NCBI GenBank assembly: GCA_000719025.1
Contig: JODP01000012.1
Location: 124,001-188,000, forward strand
DNA length: 64,000 bases
Source of the DNA: Kineosporia aurantiaca JCM 3230
GTDB taxonomy: Bacteria > Actinomycetota > Actinomycetes > Actinomycetales > Kineosporiaceae
Reading direction: 5' to 3'
The notes under the pieces are model-generated. The model saw nothing but the letters and a program-made list of their open reading frames with translations, made no database searches and was not told the DNA's origin. Every line of letters begins with the position of its first letter. Position 1 is the first letter of the stretch. The position numbers and the translations under genes were made by a program. Positions 1-26,200 of this stretch are shown piece by piece.

Positions 1-14064
<14,064 letters not shown>

Positions 14065-14067
14065 CCC

Positions 14068-14089
14068 ACGGTCCCGGCCAGGGACCCGT
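14068..14089 (+). other. Small hairpin between gene 1 and gene 2
   Basis: ACGGTCCC and GGGACCCGT flank the loop GGCCA, pairing with one bulged base. It lies just after the gene 1 stop and before the gene 2 ribosome binding site. There is no T-run, so I do not call it a terminator; a role in mRNA stability or translation spacing is possible but unproven. Confidence 0.35.
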
Positions 14090-14098
14090 ACCTGGTTC

Positions 14099-14104
14099 GA
14101 GGAG
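14099..14104 (+). promoter_or_regulatory. Ribosome binding site of gene 2
   Basis: GAGGAG lies six bases before the ATG at 14111. This fixes the start, although the frame is open further upstream to 13946, because the protein then begins with a canonical docking helix. Confidence 0.85.
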
Positions 14105-14110
14105 CTGTTC

Positions 14111-14209
14111 ATGGATACCGAGGAAAAGTTTCTCGACTATCTCAAGCGGGCGACCGCCGACCTGCGCAAGGCGCGGCGGCGAGTACGTGAGCTCGAGGAC
14201 CGCGAGGGC
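14111..14209 (+). other. N-terminal docking domain of gene 2 product
   Basis: Residues 1-33 form one amphipathic, heptad-like helix rich in Leu, Arg and Glu before the KS starts at EPIAVV. This is the usual class 1 head of a cis-AT PKS subunit. It differs in pattern from the heads of genes 3 and 4, which share an RLRKQN/RLRRRN core. Confidence 0.85.
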
Positions 14210-17200
14210 GAGCCGATCGCGGTCGTCGGGATCGGCTGCCGGTTCCCGGGCGGGGTCGACGACCCCGGCGGGTTCTGGCGGCTGCTGTCCTCGGGGACGG
14301 ACGCGGTGGCCGGGTTCCCGGACGACCGCGGCTGGAACGTCGAGGGGCTTTACGGAGCGGCTTCGGGTGCGGACGCCTCGACCACGATCCAGGGCGGGTT
14401 CGTCTACGACGCCAGTGGTTTCGACGCCGGGTTCTTCGGGATCAGCCCGCGCGAGGCGCTGGCGATGGACCCGCAGCAGCGGGTCATGCTGGAGACCTCG
14501 TGGGAGGCGCTGGAGCACGCGGGGATCGACCCGACCCGGCTGAAGGGCTCGGCCACCGGGGTCTTCGCCGGGGCGGGAATGACTGCCTACGGCGCCCAGG
14601 TGCCGGCCGCGGATGCGGAGGGCTACGTCGTCACCGGCAACGCCACCAGCGTCATCTCCGGTCGGGTCGCCTACACCCTGGGGTTGGAAGGCCCGGCGGT
14701 GACGGTCGACACGGCCTGCTCCTCGGCCCTGGTCTCGATGCACCTGGCCGCGGCCGCGCTGCGCTCCGGCGACTGCACCCTGGCCCTGGCCGGGGGCGTG
14801 ACGGTGATGGCCGAACCGGGCTCGTTCGCCGAGTTCTCCCGCCAGGGCGGTCTGGCGTTCGACGGTCGCTGCAAGGCGTTCTCGTCGGCCGCGGACGGAA
14901 CGGGCTGGGCCGAGGGCGCCGGTATCCTGGTTTTGGAACGGCTTTCGGACGCGCAACGCAACAAACGCACGATTCTCGCGGTGATGCGCGGGTCGGCGGT
15001 CAACCAGGACGGCGCCAGCAACGGCCTCACCGCTCCCAACGGGCCGTCCCAGCGACGCGTCATCCGGGCCGCGCTCGCCAGTGCCCGGCTGTCACCGGCC
15101 GAGGTCGACGCGGTCGAGGCGCACGGCACCGGAACGGTGCTCGGAGACCCGATCGAGGCGCAGGCGCTGCTGGCCACCTACGGCCAGGACCGGCCCGAGG
15201 GCCGGCCGGTGCGACTGGGCTCGGTGAAGTCGAACATCGGGCACACCCAGGCTGCGGCCGGGGCGGCAGGCGTGATCAAGATGATCCTCGCCCTGCAGCA
15301 CCAGGAACTTCCGCGGACGCTGCACGCCGAGGACCCGTCGCCGCACGTCGACTGGACCTCCGGCGACGTCTCGCTGCTGACCGAGCCCGAGCCGTGGCCG
15401 TCCCGCCTGGGCGAGAACGGGGCTCCGCGTCGCGCGGGCATCTCCGCGTTCGGGATCAGCGGGACCAATGCCCACGTGATTCTGGAGGAGGCGCCGATCG
15501 ATGCGCCGCTTCCCGAGGGGGAACCGACTGAGGCACCGCCGAAGCCGGTTCTGCTGAACGGTGACGAGACCGCCTGGCTGATCTCCGGTCGCACCTCGGA
15601 GGCGTTGCGCGCCCAGGCCACTCGGCTGGCGGATCGGGTCGGCGGCGAGGACAAGGACCGGGTGGCCTGGTCGCTGGCCACGACCCGGACCGCGCTGGAT
15701 CACCGGGCGGTCGCGCTCGGTCGTAGCACCGACCAACTCCTCGCTGCGGTGACCGATTTGGCCGAAGGCGTGCCCTCCTCAGCCGTGGTCTCCGGCGTGG
15801 TCGCCGGCACGCCGCGCACGGTCTTCGTGTTCCCGGGCCAGGGCTCTCAGTGGATCGGGATGGGCCGCGAGCTCGCCCAGCAGTCGCCGGTCTTCGCCGC
15901 GCGCCTGGCCGAGTGTGCTGAGGCGCTGACGCCGCACGTGGAGTGGGATCTGCTCGAGGTGCTGCAGTCGGAGACGGCCTTGGAGCGGGTGGACGTGGTC
16001 CAGCCCGCGCTGTGGGCGATCATGGTCTCGCTGGCCGAGTTCTGGCGGGCGGCGGGGGTTCGACCGGACGCTGTGCTCGGGCACTCGCAAGGTGAGATCG
16101 CGGCGGCGGTGGTGGCCGGCATTCTGTCGCTGGAAGACGCGGCCAAGGTCGTGGCGCTGCGCAGCCAGGCGCTGAAGGCGCTGTCCGGGCACGGCGGGAT
16201 GTTGTCGATCGCCGAGCCGGTCGAGAGGGTCAAGGGCCGGCTGGCAAGGGTCCAGGCGTCCTCGCCGTTTGATAACAGGCTCTCAGAAGCGGTCACTGTT
16301 GCGGCGGTGAACGGGCCCAACGCTACGGTCGTATCCGGTGAAGCCGAGGCGCTCGAGGCGCTGCTGGCAGCGGTCCAGGCCGACGGTGGCCGGGCCCGGA
16401 TGCTCCCGGTCGACTACGCCTCGCACGGACCGCAGGTCGATCAGCTGAAGGCCGAGATCGAGAGCCTGCTGGCCGGGATCACGCCACAGCCGGCGCAGAT
16501 CCCGATGATCTCGGCGATGTCCGGCGAGTGGCTGGGCGGTCCCGAGGCGGATGCGGGTTACTGGTACGCCAGCCTGCGGGCCCCGGTCGAGTTCTCCCGT
16601 GCGGTCGAGACGCTCGCCCGCGAGGAGTTCGGCGCGTTCATTGAGGTCTCCGCGCATCCGGTGCTGACCAACGCGATCACCGACACCATCGAGACGCTGT
16701 TCGAGCTCACCCCCGCAGACGACGGTCCGGTGGTGACCGGCACGCTCCGGAGGGAGGACGGCGGCTCGGCTCGGGTGCTGTCGTCGCTGGCCGAGGCCTA
16801 TACCCGCGGGGTCGCAGTTGACTGGACCGCTGTGCTGGCCGAGGCCGAGCGGGTCGATCTGCCCACCTACGCCTTCCAGCGGGCGCACTACTGGCCCATC
16901 CCGGACCCGAACGCGCCGTCCGTCCCAGCCGGTCCGCTCTCGCCCGGTGAGGCGCAGTTCTGGGCGGCGATCGAGGCCGTCGACGTGGACAGCCTGGCCC
17001 AGGCCCTGGCGGTCGAGGGGGAGTGGTCGTTCAGCGACGTCGTCCCCAAGCTGGCCGCCTGGCGCCGCCGGGAACTCGACGCGAACGTCCTGGCCGACTG
17101 GCGTTACCGGGTCACCTGGGCGGCTCTGGCCGAGCCGGAGCCCGCGCGGCTGGCCGGGACCTGGCTGCTGCTGGTGTTCGACAATCCCGATGAGACGGCC

Positions 17201-20200
17201 GGAACGGTGGCGACCGCCCTGTCGGCCGCCGGGGCCGACGTCCAAACTTTGAACCTCACCGAAAACCAGCTCGACCGGGCCGCTATCACCGCCCGGCTGC
17301 ACGACCTCAACCCGGCGGGCATCGTCTCGCTCCTGGCTCTGGACGAAGCTCCGCTGACCGATCGTCCGGTCGTGACCCGGGGTCTGGCCGGGACTCTGGC
17401 TCTCGTCCAGGCGATGGGAGACGCCGGGATCCAGGCGCCGCTGTGGCTGCTCACCCAGGGCGCGATCCTGACCTCCGACGGGCCCGCCAGCCGGCCGCTG
17501 CAGGCGCAGGTCTGGGGGCTCGGCCGGGTTGCCGGACTGGAGCACCCGGACCGCTGGGGCGGCCTGATCGACCTGCCGGCCGAACTCGACGAGCAGGCCA
17601 CGCAGCGGCTTACCGCGGTGCTGGCCAAGCACGAGTCCGGCGCCGAGGACCAGCTGGTGATCCGCCCGGCCGGGGTCCGCGCCCGCCGCCTGGTGCACGC
17701 CGCCCCGCGCGCGGCCAAGCCCACCGACGAGCGCTGGAGCACCCGGGGCAGCGTGCTGCTGACCGGTGCTTCCGGCGCGATCGGGCCGGACCTGGCCACC
17801 TGGCTGGCCAACTCGGACGTTCCGCATGCGGTGATGGCCAGCCGGCGCGGTCCGAGCACGCCGGGCGCGGCCTTCCTGGCCGCGCTGATGGCCGAGAACG
17901 GCACCGGCGTCACCCTGGCCCAGACCGACGTTTCCGAGCGCGACCAGGTCGCGGGTCTGCTGAGCTGGATCCCGACGGTGGCTCCGGCGTTGTCCGCGGT
18001 CATCCATGCCGCCGTCTCGGTCGAGCTCACCCCACTGATGCGTACGGACGTCGACGGTCTGGCCCTGGCCTCGCAGGCCAAGGTGGCCGGAGCAGCGCAC
18101 CTGGACGAACTGACCGCGGACGCCGATCTGGACGCGTTCGTGCTGTTCTCCTCGATCACCGCCACCTGGGGCGTCGGCGATCACGGGGCTTACGCGGCGG
18201 CCAACGCCTACCTGGATGCCCTGGCCGAGGACCGGCGCCTTCGGGGCCTGCCCGCGACCTCGATCGCCTGGGGCGTCTGGGAATCGGGTGGACGGTTCGA
18301 GGAAGTGCAGTCGGCCGAGGGCCCGCAGCATCAGGAATGGCTGCCGCAGAGCCTGATCCCGGAGCGTCTGCGCCGGCAGGGCCTGGTGCTGCTGAATCCG
18401 GACCGCGCGCTGGTCGCGATGGGTCAGGTGCTGGCCGACGATGAGACCGTGCTCGCGGTCGCCGACGTGGACTGGCCACGATTCTCCGCCGTCTTCAATG
18501 CTTCTCGGCAGTGGCGCCTGCTGGATCAGATCCCGCAGGCCCGGCAGATCGAGACCGAGCCCGGGGCGGTCGCGGTCTCCGGTGAGGCAGCCGGCCTGCT
18601 GGCTCGCCTGCTCGGCGTCTCGCAGCAGCAGCGCGAGCGGATCGTCACCGACCTGGTCCGCCAGCACGCCGCAGCGGTGCTCGGGCACAGCTCAGCGGGC
18701 GAGGTGCAGTCCGGGCGCGCCTTCCGGGACATGGGCTTCGACTCCCTCACCGCGGTCGAGCTGCGCACCCGGCTGAACCAGGCGACCGGCCTGCAGCTGC
18801 CGTCGACCGTGGTCTTCGACTTCCCCTCGCCCCAGGTGCTGGCGCGCGAGATCCTGACCCGGCTGATCGGTTCCGCGACCACCGCGAACGCCGAGGTGTC
18901 CCGGGTGACGCCGGTCTCCGCGGACGACCCGGTGGTGATCGTCGGGATGGGCGCACGGTTCCCGGGCGGGGTGGACAGCCCGGAGTCGATGTGGGACCTG
19001 CTGACCGATCGCCGTGATGCGATCGGTGACTACCCGACCGATCGGGGCTGGGACCCGGCGGACGAGCCCGGCATCACCTTCACCCCGCGCGGTGGGTTCA
19101 TGGACGGGATGGCCGAGTTCGACCCGGGGTTCTTCCGGATCAGCCCGCGTGAGGCGCTGGGGATGGACCCGCAGCAGCGACTGCTGCTGGAGACCTCCTG
19201 GGAGGCGCTGGAGCGCGCCGGCGTCGACCCGCTCACCCTGCGCGGCTCGCTGACCGGCGTCTTCACCGGCGCCTCGAGCTCCGGGTACGCCGGGCTGGCG
19301 GGTTACGGCGCGGGCGTCGAGGGGTCCGAGGGCCACCTGATGATCGGCAACCTGACCAGCGTGGTCTCCGGCCGGGTGTCGTACACGCTCGGCCTCGAGG
19401 GACCGGCCGTCACCGTTGACACCGCCTGCTCCTCGGCTCTGGTCGCGATGCACCTGGCCGCGCAGGCGCTGCGGGCCGGCGAGTGCGATCTGGCTTTGGC
19501 CGGCGGCGTCATGGTGATCACCGACCCGGCCGAGTTCATCGGTTTCTCCCAGCAGGGCGCTCTGGCCGCGGACGCCCGCTGCAAGGCCTTCTCGGCCGAT
19601 GCGGACGGCATGAGCCTGGCCGAGGGCGTCGGGATCTTCGCCCTGGAGAGGCTTTCGGACGCTCGCCGCAACGGCCATCCGGTGCTTGCGGTGATCGCGG
19701 GCAGCGCCGTGAACCAGGACGGTGCCTCCAACGGTCTCTCCGCCCCGAACGGGCCCTCCCAGCAGCGGGTCATCCGGGCCGCCCTGGCCAGCGCCGGTCT
19801 CACGCCGGCCGACATCGACGTGCTCGAGGCGCACGGCACCGGTACCAGCCTGGGCGACCCGATCGAGGCCCAGGCCGTGCTGGCCACCTACGGTCAGGAC
19901 CGCACCGACGACCGGCCGCTGCTGATGGGCTCGGTCAAGTCGAACATCGGCCACGCCCAGCAGGCCGCGGGTGCGGCCGGGGTGCTGAAGATGGTGCTCG
20001 CGCTCCAGCACGGAGTGGTCCCGGCCACGCTGCACGCCGAGGTCCCCACGCCGCACGTGGACTGGACCGCCGGTGACGTGAAGCTTCTGAACGATCCGGC
20101 TCCGTGGCAGGCCGAGGACGGGCACGTCCGGCGGGCCGCGGTCTCGGCGTTCGGGATCAGCGGGACCAACGCGCACATCATCCTGGCCGAGCCGCCCGCC

Positions 20201-23200
20201 GAGGTTCCTTCTGAGGGTCCTGTCGAGGACGAGACCCGGGGCGTCCTCACTTCGGGCGATCTGGCCTGGCTGGTCTCGGGGCATACGCCGGCCGGTCTGG
20301 CCGCTCAGGCGCAGCGCCTCTCACTGGAGCTGGACCCCGCCGATCTGGCCTGGTCCCTGGCCACGACCCGGACCGCGCTGGAGTACCGGGCGGTCGTGCT
20401 CGGAACGGACCTGGCCGCCGGGCTACAGGCCATCGCGTCCGGAACGCCCTCTTCCGCAGTGGTCTTCGGAACTGCGGGAACGCCCGGACCGATCGTCTTC
20501 GTCTTCCCCGGCCAGGGTGGCCAATGGGTGGGCATGGGCACCGAACTGGCCGCGGCCAGCCCGGTGTTCGCCGCTCGTCTGGAGGAGTGCCGCCAGGCCC
20601 TCGAACCGCATGTGGACTGGGATCTGCTCGAGGTTCTCGACGACCCGGACGCTCTGGCCCGGCTCGACGTCGTCCATCCCGCACTGTGGGCCGTGATGGT
20701 CTCGCTCTCCGCGGTCTGGGAGGCCGCCGGGGTTGTGCCGGACGCGGTGATCGGGCACAGCCAGGGCGAGATCGCGGCCGCGTGCGTGGCCGGGGTGCTG
20801 TCCCTGGCGGACGGCGCCCGAGTGGTGGCCCGCCGTGGTCAGGCCATGCTCGCCCTGGCCGGTAAGGGTGGCGTGCTGTCGATCGCCGACACCCGGGAGT
20901 CGGTTCAGGGACGTTTGGACACTGGGCACGGCGACGTGACCATTGCGGTGCTGAACGGCCCCCGCGCCACTGTTGTGTCCGGCGCGGTTCAGGACCTGCA
21001 GGCGCTCGCGGACGAATGCGAGAAGGACGGCTTACGGACGCGTTTCGTCCCGATGGACTACGCGCCGCACGGTCCTCAGATCGAGAACATCCGCACCGAG
21101 ATCCTGTCCGCCCTCGAGGGTCTCACTCCGGGGCAGGCGCTGATCCCGATCGTCTCCGGGATGACCGGCGACTACTTGGAGGGTCCGGAGGCCGGAGCCG
21201 GGTACTGGTACGAAAGCCTCCGCTCCACGGTCCAGTTCAGCCGCGGCATCGAGACCCTTGACCGGGACGGCTACGGCGTTTTCGTCGAGGTCTCTCCGCA
21301 CCCGGTGCTCACCGCCGCGATCGGCGCGACGCTGGAGCGCGAGGACGAAACCCTTCCGTTGCCGGTGGTCTCCGGGACGCTGAAGCGTGACGACGGTGGC
21401 GCCCAGCGGTTGCTGGCTTCCTTGGCCGAAGTTCACGTCCGCGGTGTCTTCGTGGACTGGACCGCGGTGCTTCCGGTCGGACGCCGCATCGAACTGCCGA
21501 CCTACGCCTTCCAGCGGCAGCGCTTCTGGCCCAAGCCGGTTCTTGCGACCGCGGCCGGTGCGCACGCCCTCGGCCTGACCGCAGCCGGGCATCCGTTGCT
21601 CGGCGCTGCGGTTCAGCGCGCTGATGGACAGGGCCTGCTCTTCACCGGCCGCCTCTCCACCCGCACCCAGCCCTGGCTGGCCGACCACGTCATTGCCGGC
21701 GCCGTGCTGCTCCCGGGTACCGCGTTCGTCGAACTCGCCGTCCGGGCCGGCTACGAGGTCGGCGCCCCGCGACTGGACGAACTGACGCTCGCTGCGCCGC
21801 TGATCCTTCCGGCCGACAGCACGGTCCGAATTCAAGTTGCGGTCGGGGCGCCGGACGAGAGCGGCCGGCGGACGGTCGAGATCTACGGCAACGCTTCGTC
21901 GGACGAGAGTGCGGAGGGCGGCTGGACCCGGCACGCGGGCGGTCTGCTCGCGCCCTACCAGCCAGCTGCTTCTGCTTCGGACTTCCTGGTCTGGCCGCCT
22001 TCGAACGCCGAACCGGTCGACGTCTCGGACCGCTACGAGGCCACCAGCGCGGGCGGGTACGCCTTCGGTCCGACTTTCCGTGGTCTGCGTGCGGCCTGGC
22101 GCCTGGGTACGGATGTCTTCGCCGAAGTTGCGCTTCCGGACGAGGCGGTCGACCAGGCTTCGGCTTTCGGCCTGCACCCGGCCCTGTTGGACGCCTGTCT
22201 GCACGCGGCCGGGGTCGCCGGGGACGCCTGGTCCGGTCACCTGGACGCGGCGCCCGGCGAGATGCTTCTTCCCTTCGCCTGGACCGGGCTTTCGCTGCAC
22301 GCGGCCGGTGCTTCCCGGCTCCGGGTCCGACTGCGGCCGGCGGCCGATGGCGGGATCGCGCTCACGGCTACGGATGTGACCGGGGCTGCGGTCGTCACGG
22401 CGGAGTCGCTGGTGCTGCGCCCGGTTTCGGCGGCCTCGATGCCTTCGACCGGCCCGTCGGTGGACGATGCGCTGTTCGCGGTGGAGTGGGCGCAACTGCC
22501 GAGCGTCGAGTCGATTGTGGACGCTTCGTGGGCCGTGATCGGGGCTGATCCGTTCGGTGTTGTGGGCGGGTTGGGAGCGGCGGGCGTTACGCCAGCTCTA
22601 TACGAGGATCTGGCCGGACTCGCCGCTGCGGTGGAGGCGGGCGCTCGGGTGCCTGGAGTGGTCGCCGTGGTGGTGGGCGCGGGTGCTCTGAGCAGCGGTG
22701 ACCTTGGCGATGCGAATGGTCTCGGCGCTGAGGGCGCTGAGGGCGGGGGCGAGGCCGAGCGTGCCCGTCGGCTCACGGCGCAGACTCTGGGCCTGCTCCA
22801 GAACTGGCTCACCCTCACGGCCGACGCGGCCTGGGCGGACACTCGGCTGGTTCTCGTCACCCGCGGTGCGATGGCTACCCGGCTCGGCGAAGACGTGCCC
22901 GACCCGGCGGCCGCGGCCGTCTGGGGTCTGGTGCGATCGGCGCAGTCCGAGAACCCCGGCCTGATCACCATCGTCGACCTCCCCGGCGCCGGCTCGACCA
23001 TCGCCACCAACGGTGTCGGCGTCCCGCAGGCAGACGTGGCCCCCCTCGTTGCCCTGCTGGCCACCGGCGAGCCGGAACTGGCCGTCCGTGACGGCAACCT
23101 CTACGCCCGCCGCCTCACGCGTCCATCAATTTCGCTCCTCAACGAACCCGAAGGCCCCTGGCGGCTGGACGCTGCGCAGAAGGGCAGCCTGGACGGCCTG

Positions 23201-26200
23201 GCCCTGGTGCCGGCCCCCGAAGCGCTCGCCCCCCTCGAGCCGGGCACGGTTCGGGTGGCCGTCCGCGCTGTGGGCCTGAACTTCCGCGATGTGCTGATCG
23301 CGCTCGGCATGTACCCGGTCGACGCTCTGGTCGGGACCGAGATCGCCGGGGTGGTGACCGAAACCGGCTCTGACGTGGACCACCTCAAGGTGGGCGACCG
23401 GGTGCTGGGCATGGGTTCCGGAGCGGCCGGTCCACTGACCGTGACCGAGGCGAGGCTGCTCACCCGGATGCCGGACGAATGGTCCTTCGCCACCGCGGCC
23501 TCCGTCCCGATCGCCTACTCCACCGCCTGGTACGCGCTCGTCGACCTGGCCCAGGCGCGACCCGGTCAGAAGATCCTCATCCACGCTGCGGCCGGAGGGG
23601 TCGGCACGGCCGCGGTCTCGGTGGCCCAGTACCTCGGGCTTGAGGTCTTCGGCACGGCCAGTCCGGGCAAGTGGGACGTGCTGAGGGCGAACGGGCTGGA
23701 CGACGCGCACATCGCTTCTTCCCGGGATGCCGGTTTCGAAGCGAAGTTCGGGGGCGTCGACATCGTCCTGAATGCCCTGGCCGGGGAGCTCACCGACGCC
23801 TCGCTGCGGCTGCTCTCGCCGGGCGGCTTGTTCCTGGAAATGGGCAAGACCGACGTCCGCCCGGACGAGGATCTGGCTCGAGACTTCCCGGGTGTGCGCT
23901 ACCACGCGTTCGTCACCGGGGAGGCCGAACCGCAGCGTCTGACCGCGATTCTCGACGAGACAACCGCGCTGCTGGCCAACGGCACGCTGGCGATGCCGCC
24001 GAAGAGGGTCTGGGACGTCCGCCGGGCGCCGGAGGCCTTCCGGTTCATGAGCCAGGCCAAGCACATCGGCAAGCTGGTGCTGACGGTGCCCTCCGAGAAC
24101 TCGGGTACCGCGCTGATCACCGGTGGTACCGGAACTCTCGGTGGGCTCGTCGCTCAGCACCTGGTGGCCACCGGCCGAGCCCGCGACGTGGTGCTCACCA
24201 GCCGCTCCGGGCCTTTCGCGGCCGGTGCCGTCACGCTCGCAGCTGAGCTGGCGGCTTCCGGAGCCGAGGTGCGAATCGTGGCCGCGGATGCCGCGGATCG
24301 CGAAGGTCTCGCGGGCCTCCTCAAGCCGTTGCGCTCGAGCCTTACCACGGTCGTCCACACTGCCGGCGTAATCGACGACGGCGTTGTGGAATCACTGACG
24401 CCGGAACGGATCGACACGGTGATGCGGCCCAAGGCCGACGGCGCCTGGAACCTGCACGAGCTGACCGCGGGGATCGACCTGGACCACTTCGTCCTGTTCT
24501 CCGCCGGCGCAGCCACCTTCGGCGGCGCGGGGCAGGGCAACTACGCCGCAGCCAACGCGTTCCTCGACGGGCTCGCGGCTCATCGGACCGCGGCCGGGCT
24601 GCCCGGCGTCTCGCTGGCCTGGGGTCTGTGGGCCGACGCCAGCGGGATGACGGCCGGACTGAGCGGTCAGGATCGGGACCGGATGGCGGCCGGCGGGGTG
24701 AAGCCGCTCAGCTCGGCCGATGGCCTGGCGTTGCTCGACCTGGCGCTGCATCGGGACGAGAGTCACCTGGTTCCGGCGCGGCTGGACGTGGCCGGGCTCC
24801 GCCAGCTCGGGGCCGACCTTCCGCCCCTGTGGCGCGCTCTCGCCGGAGGCCCGCAACGCCGGGCGCTTCCCGCCGCGGCTGCCGGGCAGGGGGCCAGCGG
24901 GCTGCGGGACCAGCTCGCCGCGCTGACCCAGGCCGACCGCGACCGGGTGCTGCTCGACCTGGTCCGGGGGCACGTCGCCGCGGTGCTCGGACACGCCTCC
25001 CCGGACACGATCGAGCCCCGCCGGGCCTTCCGCGACCTCGGCTTCGACTCTCTCACCTCGGTGGAGCTCCGCAACCGGCTCTCAACCGCGACCGGCCTAC
25101 GGCTTCCGGCCACCGTGGTCTTCGACCACCCGTCGTCGTCCGCTCTGGCCGATCATCTGCGCGGCAAGTTGCTGGGCGAGGGCACGGTCGTGGCCGCTGC
25201 TCGCCCGGTAACCGTCGCCACCGGTGAGCCGATCGCCATCGTCGGGATGAGCTGTCGCTTCCCGGGTGAGGTCCGCGACCCCGAAAGCCTTTGGCAGCTG
25301 CTGGCCGAAGGGGTGGACGCGATCGGTGACCTTCCCCGCGACCGCGGCTGGGGCGTCACCAGTTCCAGCACCGGTCAGGGCGGGTTCGTCAGCACGGCGG
25401 CCGACTTCGACGCGAACTTCTTCGGGATCAGCCCGCGTGAGGCCCTCACCATGGACCCCCAGCAGCGCCTGCTGCTGGAGACCTCCTGGGAGGCATTGGA
25501 ACGCGCCGGTCTCGACCCGACCTCGCTGCGCGGTAGCTCGACCGGCGTCTACGTGGGTGCGGCCTTCTCCGGGTACGGCGACGGTCTGCCTGCGGACCTG
25601 GCCGGGCACATGATGACCGGCACCGCGTCGAGCGTGATGTCGGGCCGGATCTCCTACACCCTCGGGCTGGAGGGGCCGGCCGTCACCATCGACACCGCCT
25701 GCTCCTCCTCCCTGGTCGCGCTGCACCTGGCGGCGGCCGCCCTGCGCTCCGGGGAGTGCACGATGGCCCTGGCCGGTGGGGCCACGATCATGGCCACCCC
25801 GGGCGGGCTGGTCAGCTTCTCCCAGCAGCAGGCCCTGGCCGCGGACGGCCGCTGCAAGGCCTTCTCCGACTCGGCCGACGGTATGGGCATGTCCGAGGGC
25901 TCGGCGATGCTGGTGGTCGAGACGCTCTCGCAGGCCGAGCGGCTCGGGCACCCGGTGCTGGCGGTGATCCGCGGCAGTGCGATGAACCAGGACGGCGCCT
26001 CGAACGGGCTGACCGCGCCGAACGGGCCCTCGCAGCAGCGGGTGATCCGGGCCGCGCTGGCCAACGCCGAGCTGAACCCGGCCGACATCGACGTGGTCGA
26101 GGCGCACGGCACCGGTACCGAGCTCGGCGACCCGATCGAGGCCCAGGCCCTGATGGCCACCTACGGTCAGGAAAGGCCGGACGGGAAGCCGCTGTTCGTC

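Noticed and set aside
14068..14089. Transcription terminator between genes 1 and 2
   Set aside because: The hairpin is short and lacks a T-run; close spacing and docking logic favour cotranscription.
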